DNA of 64,000 nt, taken from Adiantum capillus-veneris (Eukaryota > Streptophyta > Polypodiopsida > Polypodiales > Pteridaceae). Under the pieces are notes generated by a model. It worked only from the letters and a program-made list of their open reading frames with translations, was not told where the DNA came from and made no database searches. The stretch is taken from contig CM043966.1 in assembly GCA_014529385.2 (NCBI GenBank), positions 88,504,587 through 88,568,586 on the forward strand. The letters run 5' to 3'. The position numbers and the translations under genes are program-made. The number at the start of each line of letters is the position of its first letter. Within the stretch, counting starts at the first letter, position 1. Positions 31,291-41,454 of this stretch are shown in pieces.

Positions 31291-33035
31291 CTAATCCAGC
31301 ACTTTGCTGCTGTCCAAACACGCTTTTGGTGCTGACCACCTCACTTCCTTTCTCCTGTTTGTAGATAACCGATACCTATTCCAATCGGCAAGTATCCGCC
31401 GCAAGTCATCTAGCTTACTTTGCAGGCCAAAGCAACAATTGGCGTGCATAGTAGCCACCTTCTCAAGGTCATCTGAAGGTTGGCAGAAGGTTGAGATGAA
31501 CTTCGTGTCCAAAAACTGCATTCGTAAGCCAACCTCTTCAAGAGCTTTATTCCGCTTGATCTTGTTAAAGACATCCTGGTCATGCATTCCAGGAAACGCT
31601 TCTCTGGCCATATACCAATACTTGTACAAGCTGATGGTCTTATTGTTCGCCCTAGCAAAAACAAAGCCTGTGTTAACTGCATTTTCCAATGAGCTTGGAT
31701 CCCCATAATAATAATCGCAGGCCACCTGAAAATCTACATCAGGAGATAAGTACTGAAATGGGTCTCGAAACCATAAGATATCGGGATCCTGCCAAAAAAT
31801 GTGTGGCGATTCATGTTAGAGATGTGGATAACAATCTGCTGAATCCTATGCATACAGGCACTAACTCACATTCACTTCCTTTATGTATAGTCACTAACCA
31901 ATAAGCCCAATTCAGCTTTCATCAATGAAAATCCTGTTTGCTTGTTTCACTCCCTTCTTATGACTAGGTTTCCTCTGAATCATTATGTTCTTTTAAAGCT
32001 TAACTTTTGATCAAGGCAACCTGATTATGTCTTCTGCAATTGCTTTTCAACGTGCCACTTCAAATGAAAATAAAGGAAAGCTGTGACAGCAACAATGGAG
32101 CTTAACACCAAACCATGCAAATAAACTACCGTTCTAAGTTGTCGTATCATACCGAAAAGATAAAACTGAATCCTTTCTCAAGAACCTTCCGTAAAAAGTC
32201 AATCCTTGTCCACATCATCATCAGGTAGTCAGGGGTCATGAAAAGCTTCTCTGTTCTTGAGAAGTCCGCTCCGTCTGTCTTCAGATGAAAGCAGTGTGAA
32301 TGAAAGCCCAGGCACCTCTCATATGACTTGTTATCGAAGGCAACAATCAGCAGGTGATTCAAAAGGCTTCTGGTGATGAAACTTTGTAAGAAGAGATCGA
32401 TCATTGAGTTTGGTGTTGCCCAGGCCTCATTGAGAGTGGTTATAATAACCGTATTGTCAGGCGTTGCGGTTTGCCAAAGAATTTCTTGAAGATCTGAGGT
32501 CTTCCAACGTACCTGTATCACAACCAGTTTGTGTCTTTGAATGCTTGCAAGTTAGAATTCCAAACACCACCAGCAAAACAAGATAAATGCAGAATTTTTG
32601 CATGGCACTGATCAACAGACTAATGTCTTCATGACAAGATTTCTGTCTGCATCTTCAACTTTCAAGTCACTGCTAAGGAATGCACTTTGAACAATTGTTG
32701 AGAAAGAATAGAACAGTACTGGAACATACAGAGACTTCATTCAAACCCCAGCATGATAAACATTCAATCTGTTAAGGGAAAGTACTATTTGCATGCATGT
32801 CTTAGCACCGAGGAAGATTTGGTGTTGGCAGCGGCACATACGCCTACAGACATGAAGAGCTTTCAGCTCATGTGCGTAGCTAGATGATGTGCATGAATGA
32901 AGTGAATACCTGTGTCTGGCGAAATCGAAGCCAGGGAGAAATCAAAGTGGATTCATAGAGCATGATGAGAGCGAAGAGTAGTTAGAAAACCGCACAAGCG
33001 CTCTGTAGAAGCTTTCGGGGGTTCGCCATCGCCAT
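31291..33035 (-). CDS. DUF271 (nucleotide-diphospho-sugar transferase) glycosyltransferase, three exons
   Basis: Type II Golgi glycosyltransferases of this family (related to GT77 arabinosyl/xylosyltransferases) modify cell-wall glycoproteins or polysaccharides. Exons, minus strand: 33035-32910, 32512-32153 and 31788-31291, joined by GT-AG introns of 397 and 364 bp. All junctions are phase 0, giving 984 nt and 327 codons plus a stop. Exon 2 carries the start of the domain (TVIITTLNEAWATPNS, DLFLQSF, LLIVAFDNKSYERC, MMWTRIDFLRKVLEKG). Exon 3 begins with the metal-binding motif DPDILWFRDPF and continues NTGFVFARANNKT, HDQDVFNKIK and MHANCCFGLQSKLDDLR. These match family landmarks I know. Oddity: exon 1 has an in-frame TAA at codon 18, at the start of the expected membrane anchor. 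Translation could instead start at the ATG at codon 25, losing much of the anchor. A 5'-UTR intron may end near 33060. Confidence 0.85.
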
Positions 33036-33074
33036 CTGCTTAGCGATCTCGATCTGCCTGCAACAGAAAATTTA

Positions 33075-33310
33075 AATGTTGTAGGAACAATAGAATTTTT
33101 TGGGTTGGATTTTGGGTGCATCTCTATACTGGCAGGTTCTCAACTTATTACAATGAATCCTCCAAAGATTCCTCCTCAGCGTTAGGTGCTCCCGTTTCTC
33201 ACTCCTCAGCGTTAAGTCCTCACGTTTCTCAGCAAAAGAGAGGATCGAACCCGGGTGCAGGTCTCAAAGATCTGCCCTATACCACAAGGGCCATTACGGC
33301 CATACGATGT
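33075..33310 (-). mobile_element. Possible tRNA-derived SINE upstream of the glycosyltransferase gene
   Basis: On the minus strand an A-box-like TGGTATAGGGC (33284-33274) is followed by a good B box, GGTTCGATCC (33251-33242). Downstream CTGAGAAACGTGAGGACTTA and a near copy (CCTCAGCGTTA...CGTTTCTCA) repeat within 33170-33235. The A-to-B spacing is short for a true tRNA gene, and no acceptor stem was found. Confidence 0.4.
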
Positions 33311-34451
33311 TTATCTTCCACATTATTTTTATAAAAAATGCTATTATGGCCACTTTCCCCTCATCTTGCTTGCGCGACCCCGCTTCTCTGTCCCCCTCCG
33401 CCTCTTGCTTGTTGCGCGACCCCCCGCGTCTCTGCTCGCTCCGCCTCCTGCTTGTGCGACCCTCAGCGCCTCTGTTCACCCTCTTCAGCCTCCTGCTTGC
33501 TTGGTCTTTGCCCCCTCTCGCCATCTGCTTCCACCCTGCTCTGCACCCCATCCCCGCATCATTTGAGATTCCCCTCGTTTATTGAATTTACCCCAGCCGG
33601 TACCCCCTACTACTAAATTGCTAAATTCAAATAAATTTCAATTGCTACCCCCTGACTAGCCTTATCAAAGCTACTACTGGCTCTATCTTTAAAAAATTCA
33701 ATAGTAACTAAGATACCCCCCTCTTTTGCAACCCGATACCTTCCCACCCTCTTCCCCTCCGGGGTCGTCGCCCGCTCTCCCTGCCTAGCAGTGGAATTCC
33801 CCCTCATCTCCTACTGCTGCTGCAGAAATCTGTGCTGCATCCTCTCACCGCCATGTTTTGGCCCTCGGAAGCTCTGCATCTCCTCGCCAAGCTCTCCAGT
33901 CCTCACACACCTCTGCATATCCTGCCTCTGCCTCCTAGCACTAAAGGTCTAAACAAGGTCACCACGTGTATCTGCTAGGACACCTTCTCTTGCACCTTTG
34001 CACTTCCTTGCGGTTGTGAAACAAGCTCTGGCTCCATCTTCACCTCCTTGCGGCTCACACCTCTGCAGCTCTCCCTATAGAAAGAGGGCAGGTATGAACT
34101 GCAATATCGTAATCGTACCCAATAAGCATGAGTCACCACTTGGCCCCAACTAGCGCATGCAATTCCTGTCGCCCACCACTCGTTCAACATAGCACCCTTT
34201 TCATACATCATTGTTTTTGTCCTTTTCTAAATCGTCTGCCTTTCCCTGCCAAGATTTTGCTTCTCTTTTCTTTTTCAAAATGGGTAGCACCTACTAGATC
34301 ATTGGATAAAGCTTGCGGAGTAGGTCCTCCCAAGTTCCCAATTTTGGAAAAGAGGTGTATTAAGCGGAATTTGAGTAGATGCTTGTTTTGCATTTAATGG
34401 AAAAATGAGGGAAATGACATGTGGCACAACCTTTTTTTGACTTCATTGGGG

Positions 34452-34544
<93 letters not shown>

Positions 34545-34563
34545 GTGGCCCGCGGCCTTCGAC

Positions 34564-34613
<50 letters not shown>

Positions 34614-35193
34614 GCTGCACGCGCATTGTCCTCACTGTTGCCGGAGATGCAGAGCCACACTGTCGAATGAAGCAAATTGCACCACGTGGCCCCCTGAATG
34701 TCTCTCTGCTTAATATATAGAATATATATATATATATAAGGGTATCTCCAAAGATGTTTTGATTCGAATGGGAAGGAAAAGGCGAACAATTCAACGCTTT
34801 GAGGGGAGAAAGGAGGGATGACGTGTGGAGGAGGGAGACGCAAGAGAGAGATGATTTTTTCTCAGTTCGATGGAAGGCGGTCGACTGCACTGAGAGCATC
34901 CACATACGATTGTGTCATGGAAGGAAGAAAGATGGAAGTGGTCGATCGTTTTTCTCTGCTACAATGCCACGGAAAGGTGCCCTGCAAGTGCTGCAAGGTG
35001 TGGTGAAGTGAAGGGGCCACACTCTCAAGGTGGGCTCTGCAAGCATTTGGGCCACAGAGCACTGCAATTAGCAGGAGTGTAATGGTTGCAGGGGTTTGGA
35101 GCGCAAGAGGCGCAACAGGAAGGGCCAGAGGGGTGGAGCCAGGGTTGGGATCGTAGAAGAGCTGGGAGGGCAAGGGCGAAGACTGTCTCAAAT

Positions 35194-35244
<51 letters not shown>

Positions 35245-35509
35245 TCGATTATGCCCATGTTGTCTCTCTCTGCTTACATGCGCGGATGTTTCCATAGGGC
35301 ATAGGTGTGTGTGCGTGTGCTCGAAAGCAATGGATCAACAATGGACTAGTCTACAAGGAGGTAGGAATGCAATGCATCGACAGGGAGAAGCTCTGCAGGC
35401 ACTCGGATTGGACGGACAGGGACCGAGGGGTCGAGAAGAACCTACAGGTAGAGCAGCTCACTCCAGGGCACAATTTTGCAGGGCCACATGAACTGGAAAG
35501 AGGGGTAGT

Positions 35510-35555
<46 letters not shown>

Positions 35556-36039
35556 ATTGCGCAGCTCACTAGCAAGAGGGGATCATGGATGGATGTAGGT
35601 TGGGGGGCACTGCAGGGTGCACAAGAGCGTGCAAGGTGATGACGGGGATGCCAACTCCCTTTCTTTTGGGAAAGTGTTGAACAAGGGAAGGAATCTATCT
35701 AGATTCCGCTTATTGTTTGAACTTGGACCGAATAGCGCTACATGGCAATCTAATAATGACTACTCGGACCGAGTAGTCCTACATGGCAATCTAATAATGA
35801 CTTTTTACTTCTTTTTTTTTTTAAACGTCCCTGCGAGATTGTGTTGACATTTGTTTACCTCCCTCTTTCAAAAGGGGCATTGGGTATTGCGTCACACAAT
35901 CTTTCCCATCTAATCTCACTTTGTTTTTGGCCTTCTAAAGGTCTTAGCCTTAAAAGTGTTTGTTAGACAAGTGTCCCTAAAGGATTTAAAAGTCTTAGCC
36001 TTTTAAATGCTATTTTCTAAAGACTACATTCTACATTCA
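33311..36039. other. Intergenic, low-complexity and microsatellite-rich
   Basis: 33340-33560 is pyrimidine-rich, with CTCCGCCTCCTGCTTG repeated imperfectly. (CT)n at 34454-34492, (AC)n at 34503-34540, (CT)n at 34567-34612, (TA)n at about 34718-34736, and (CT)n at 35195-35241 and 35516-35553. A short palindrome lies at 35760-35778. I see no gene. Confidence 0.5.
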
Positions 36040-36472
36040 CTTTTTGGGCATGCTTGAAAAAGACTTTCTTGCATAATGTATGGCAGACAAGGAACCTCAG
36101 TGTGTTTGAAGGAGGTCTTGAGGTGGCAAGCTTCGCAGAAATTATACAAGAAAGCAAAGTGCTAATTTGGACATTGGGCGCAAGCAACACTCGGAGGATT
36201 GGTCTAGGACTACTTGTGCCTTGTTGTCAGCAAAGGGATGCCTAGGATGGGGGAAAATCTTGGCTATCGGTAATTAAAAGATCGCAGAAGAACATGATAA
36301 TGGACCTTTTGTATCAAAGATAAGGGGGAGAGTTGGTTGGAATTGCTGCCAATGTAATTATGGTCCCTGGATGATGTCATGGCTCATCACGAGCATGACA
36401 AGACATTGTAATTTTTTGGGTTGATTAATATAATTCACTCACAATTGTGAGTTTTGGAAAAAAAAAAGAACG
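36040..36472 (+). pseudogene. Degenerate LINE 3' end with A-rich tail
   Basis: A 63-codon frame at 36054-36245 starts KKTFLHNVWQTRNLSVFEGG, close to the W..RN..VF pattern that closes LINE zf-RVT regions. About 200 bp further on, TTAATATAATTCACTCACAA precedes a short palindrome (CTCACAATTGTGAG) and an A run at about 36459-36468. That layout fits the 3' end of a retroposed element. Evidence is modest. Confidence 0.4.
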
Positions 36473-39334
36473 AATGTTTAAAACATACTTGTTATATTAG
36501 TTGAAATCTCACGAGATTGTGCCTGCAGTTTTCATTCGAGAAGGTCAACAGACCATCCTCAAAACCCTCTTCGTCGAGGTTGACGAACCTCAGATCTGTA
36601 GGTTTCAATCGCCTCAAATCTCCTAAATCACTACACCAGAAAGCGTGTGCTATGCCAGCGACGACACAAAAGCAAAAACAAAAGTGCTTTCTCCGTTTGT
36701 TAATGCGAGCGTACTGCTTGCCTCTCCCCAACCAAGAGTCATGGTTCATCCTTGCCTCCATTCTCATCGCCTGCCATCTTCGCACAGATCAGACCAAGAA
36801 CGGCCTCCACATAGACCTCTGTTGCCCATATCACCTTCCCGACCACCTGTCTGCCCCAACTTCTCTCCCTTGTGTCGTACGACACCTGGCAAGTCACCCC
36901 TTCGACTACACTCATCAATATAATCTACTCACCATTGTGAGTATTGCAAAAAACAAAATTAAATAATAAATAAATAATAAAGGTGAATCTCAATTGATTC
37001 TTGCTAAACAAACGGGTTCAAAATAGAATCACAACTCATAGGAATATGCGCATATGGTTTTGGGTTGATAGTTTTAGTAAGAATTTAAGTAAGGTGCTAC
37101 TTTGTCGAAGGAAGGAAATAACAAGCAAAGTCAAAGGGAGGTCAAAAGTGGTGGGCAACCAGCCAATTGGAGGTGGAAGAGTGACCTGACGGTTGACAGG
37201 AGAGGCTATGTCATAGAGCTAAGAGAAGGAGACTACCCTTCTTTTATATGTTTGTGCTAGCATTTGCACACAACGAACAACTCGCAGGTGGAGTGGCTCC
37301 GCTTGATGAGGTCGAGGTAGCTCACTGCGTGGTGCTTATTTGAGATGTGTCGAGGTTGTTGAATTGCTAAGAAGTGTGATCTATAAAGATTTGATCTAAT
37401 GAGAGTAGAAAGAGGGAGTTTGATCCAATGATGTAAGGAATTGATAAAGGGTCCTTTTATTTAAAAACTTTAAAAATTTCTATTTCATTGGATTGTTTTA
37501 TTATCTTCTATGCTTATTAAATCTATCTTTTCTTATAAAAAATACTAAAATATTTTGTTGTATAAATTTTAATGTATCTTTTTATTATATATAAAATTTT
37601 CACAAAATGTGAGAATTATCAATTTTTTAATTTTATTATATCCTACGTTTATTAGACCTACTTTTTCTACAAAAACATTAAAATTTTTTTGTTTTAATTT
37701 GACAATGGGTACCTTTAATGTTTTTAATTACATATACAAATTTTACATAAAATGTAAGAATTACCAAATTTTTAAATCTTATTGTGTCCTATGTCTATTA
37801 GACATATCTTTTCCTGTGAAAACATTTAATTTTCTTTTGTTTTAATTTGGCAATGGGTCCCTTTATTTATTTTACTTCCTTTTCATTTTATTTTGTTTTA
37901 GAATGCCAATGTGAGACTTTCAATTTGTTGTTTAAGTGGGGTCGTCTCTAACATATGAACCATTTGTGATTATGTGTCTATTAATAGACAATAAAATTTT
38001 ATATTAAAATACAAAAAAATGACATGTGATTGTAAGCACTCATTCTTGAATCCACTCCCCATAACTCTCATCCCCTCTGATGATGGGTCTTATCTTTAGT
38101 AGGTCTTTGTGACTCTTTTCACCTTATTTTCTCAATTTCTTACAATGCTCCAAGTGTTTTTCCATCCATCACTTTTTAATCTTTTGAAGTATATTGTAAT
38201 CTAAATAGTTCATTATTACATTTCTTTTCAACAATTTAGTACTTTATTTTGTAACAACAAATGTTTTAAAATGCAAGTGTCATTTTCTCTCTCACAAAGA
38301 ACTCTCTTAGAATTATTAAAGCCCTCTCAATAGCCTTATGTAGGCCATAGTGAACTTTCACCTTCTTTCAATTTTAACACCTCTCACACTAGACAATAAT
38401 GTGCATGACAATGGGGAGGGAGAAAGGCGCAAATGCGGATACATGGCAAATGGTGAGCTTTCAATTGTTTTTTGGTTTCTTGGCTCACCGTCGTTTAGTA
38501 TATAGATAGTCTGTGCACATGCCTTGGTGTCGCCGGCTAGCCAATTGAGAGTAAACGTTGGCTGCCTATCAGGAGTCTGCGCGCATGCTAGAGCTCCAAC
38601 TACCCTCGAGAGCAAGGTCAATAGATTTGTCGTGCTGTCAGGTGTCACAGCCAATCACGCCTCTTCTCTCCACGAAACGGCTCTCCACGAGGGTGACCGT
38701 TTAGGCGTCCACCATGTGTAGGGCCCTGGTGGGACTCTGGTGGACTGTGGTGGGCTTTCTGCATTTTTGGATCAGAAGAGGTCACCATTGCATTGCATGT
38801 GTGCAGGCTAAGAGAGAAGAGAGATAAGGTGATAATTAACTATTCCTCAAAATTACTGATAACTATCCCTCATTGTTGGTCATGTATCTAACTCCTTTCT
38901 ACGTCGCACTGTCTTGCACCTACAGTTACATAAGTAGCCCGTTGCAAGTCTTTACCAAAGCTGTTACAGCTATGCTTTGCCATTCATACCACTCGACCAT
39001 CAAGGAGAAGTTCAACGTTCTTAAAATATATTTGTTATTGCATAAGATTGTGCAACATGTAACTGTGAAAGTTTTGGCCTGATCACCCCTACCCACCTTT
39101 TACATGGTTCTAAAATGTATGTAATTTGCAAAACCCACGCTCCCAATGTCTTTTTCTTTTTTTCTTTTTTTAATGCTCTTGAAGAGCTTCATTGCACTAA
39201 TCAAAGAGTTTGGGGTTAGGCTTTATTGGGAAATTAGGACTTGATGGTTAGGTTTTGGCCTGAAAAAGTGGAAAAGATACATGGATCGCAATCCATGTTT
39301 GGCAGTCTTGGGGTGAAACTTGGCACACACGTCC
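36473..39334. other. AT-rich intergenic region
   Basis: Contains a second retroposon-like tail at 36912-36975 and an AT-rich tandem repeat at about 37495-37870 (separate entry). No supportable gene: the open frames are short, low-complexity and without domains. Confidence 0.5.
37495..37870. repeat. AT-rich degenerate tandem repeat, ~140-bp unit, about 2.5 copies
   Basis: CTAT(G/C)(C/T)TTATTA(A/G)A-like landmarks occur at about 37507, 37643 and 37789, spaced 136 and 146 bp. Each is followed by TTTT...A(A)ACATT...TTTTGTTTTAATTTG(G/A)CAATGGG(T)-like sequence, which is clearest in units 2 and 3. Confidence 0.6.
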
Positions 39335-40075
39335 CTAGGGCAATATGGCATTGATTCCAGACACCAAATTAAAGGTGTTGTACCCATATATTTTTTTCAA
39401 TGCCACCCTATATGCGCAAAGAGCTGAATGTAATTTCTGGTCCCACTTTGCTCTTGACAATTTTGGTGAGCACGGTACATAGAGATTTGTTACTTCTCTC
39501 GCTTGTCCATGTGCTTGAGGGTGATAAGGCATCGACTTTAAATAAAGCATCATGAATTCTTGCAATAGAAAATCAATCATGTCATTTAAGAAGTGAGTCC
39601 CTTGGTCACTCACTATCTCAATCAAAACCCCATATTTGGTGAAGGTGTTCTCATATAAGACCTGCACTTTCATTCTGGCATCATTCCATTGTGTTGCTTT
39701 GGCTTCTACTCATTTGGTCAAATAATATATGGCCAATATGATGGATTCAACATGTATCCTTCAAGCAGGTGGTGAGATAGGTCCAATAAAATCTATCCCC
39801 TACTTGGAAAAATCCCTTGCATCCATAATTGGCCGTAATGACATTTCGTCGTGTCTCACAGGTACTTTGGTGTGCGGGCAATTGTTACATCATTTCACAT
39901 ATTGTTCTACATCCATGTATAGGTCTGGCCACCATTTTTTTGCAAGAAGTGTCCACCTGATGGTCCTGCATGTGCTTGCTCAAGGACTGGTAAATACTCA
40001 CTTTCGTTGGCACAAATTTGCAAATGGTTATCATTTCCTCTCCATTAAAGGTGATCTTTAATAACTACATAGGTT
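39335..40075 (-). pseudogene. Ty3/gypsy integrase fragment
   Basis: Minus-strand frame 39673-39335 carries the integrase core: VLYENTFTKYGVLIEIVSDQ, THFLNDMIDFLLQEFM, SMPYHPQAHGQA and ALCAYRVALKK, ending SGINAILP. Higher up (to about 40075), in broken frames, it has ICANESEYLPVLEQAHAG and SGGHF. These match the zinc-binding region of the gypsy copy at 58.6-59.7 kb. Several stops are present, and no RT, RNase H or LTR is attached. It is a truncated relic of the same family. Confidence 0.8.
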
Positions 40076-41133
40076 TTTGCTTCCTTCTGGATCAATTTTC
40101 ATCTGGATCTACTCATGTTTTTTGGAAAGACTCCCTTTTCTAGGAATAATATGACATGTTCTATCAATACCTGAATTGTACAAGCATCACATGAAGTAAC
40201 ATAGTCATGAATACTCCATTGCATATGAGACCAGTACACTCCAAGTTTCATCAATCTTGAAATTTATTTCATTTTTTCGTAGTGAATCCCCATTGTTTGT
40301 ACATGAGCCTACCTCAAGTACACATTTTTCTCTGCTAGCTCTATACCTTTAGTAAAAATATGAACCCTCTATGGGCCCTTTGGGATTAAGGTTTATTAGA
40401 GGCCAGCCAATGAGAAGAGGGTGGTGGACACACTCTATGGCCTTAAAAAAGTAGGGGGACAAAGTAGTCTTACACTTCTTAATGGCCTCTTACCTAGTGA
40501 GAAGGTGGGAGGTGTAGGGGGGTAGGGGTGTGGTGGGCCATATGGAACCTCCAACTTCTCTCCTTTTTGATCCGGTTTTGAAAAAATATCAAAAATTTTA
40601 AAATTTATAAAACTCAAATCTTATATTCTTAAAACCCCCCTAAACCTATTTTATGGTCAAAAAAGAAATTTTTGACATCAGAAAGTCAAAACGTGCACCA
40701 AAAACCCCTAAAATTTATTTTGTTTCAAAAACTTTTGAAACATCATTTTTTACTATCCGAAGCCCCCCCCCCCCCCCCCCCCCCCCCCAAAACTAGTCCT
40801 CAATCAAAAATTGATTTTCTCTCTCTAGAACCCTTTTCCAACCCTCTTTGGTTGCAACCATCACCCTCATCACCCTCTACTCCAACACTCTCTCTCTACA
40901 CCATCTCCATTGCTGTAGCAAGGAAGCTCCTCTCTCCTCCCCTACCACCTCCCATTTCCACACCAAACAAGGGTTATCCACCTTCTCCTATCTCGATTGC
41001 CACAACACTCCTCCCCCCCCTTTGTCAATACCACCTCCCATTGGCACACCAAGCAAAGTCATTCACTTTCTCCCATCTACATTGTAGCAACAAGCAAGGT
41101 CCTGCTCCTCCTCCTAATTTTCCTTGTTCAACC
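40076..41133. other. Intergenic, with poly-C and a Pro/Ser-rich pseudo-frame
   Basis: A C run lies at about 40763-40788. The plus-strand frame across 40672-41130 is Pro/Ser/Leu-rich because of CT-rich composition and has no domain. Confidence 0.4.
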
Positions 41134-41454
41134 ATGGCCAGCTCTACTCCGCAAAGGCAGCCAAAGGATGAGGTCACAACACTTGCATGCCACAACACAA
41201 GAGATATAGATGATGAGTGGGTGCCACAAGAGTTCACCAAAGGTGCTTGGGTATACATGCAGCCATCTGCTATTGGCCCTCATCGTGTGCAAAATCGTGC
41301 AAACTTGGATTATCATTGGAAAGGAAAGCTCCTTGGCTTCAAGAACCGCAAACACAAGGGGATCGTAGCCATTGTGCAACATGTTTTCTCAATGTCAAGC
41401 ATGAAATTGCAACAACCACCTCGATTTCCAACACATTGTAAGTATATGTTTTGA
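41134..41454 (+). CDS. Small hypothetical protein (106 aa), doubtful
   Basis: Starts MASSTPQRQPKDEVTTLACH at a well-placed ATG (ACCATGG context) and continues DIDDEWVPQEFTKGAWVYMQ, ending FPTHCKYMF. No domain recognised. The composition differs from the low-complexity sequence upstream, so it may be the first exon of a gene or part of an element protein. No convincing continuation was found in 41455-42500. Confidence 0.25.
   Translation: MASSTPQRQPKDEVTTLACHNTRDIDDEWVPQEFTKGAWVYMQPSAIGPHRVQNRANLDYHWKGKLLGFKNRKHKGIVAIVQHVFSMSSMKLQQPPRFPTHCKYMF

Noticed and set aside
33242-33284. Functional tRNA gene
   Set aside because: A- and B-box-like motifs are present but the spacing is short and no acceptor stem or cloverleaf can be drawn; a SINE is likelier.
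17675-35553. Open frames made of Arg-Glu or Leu-Ser dipeptides
   Set aside because: Translations of (GA)n and (CT)n tracts with no conserved sequence outside the repeat.
38358-38721. Short frames on both strands near 38.5 kb
   Set aside because: No domain, overlapping one another on opposite strands, no supporting signals.
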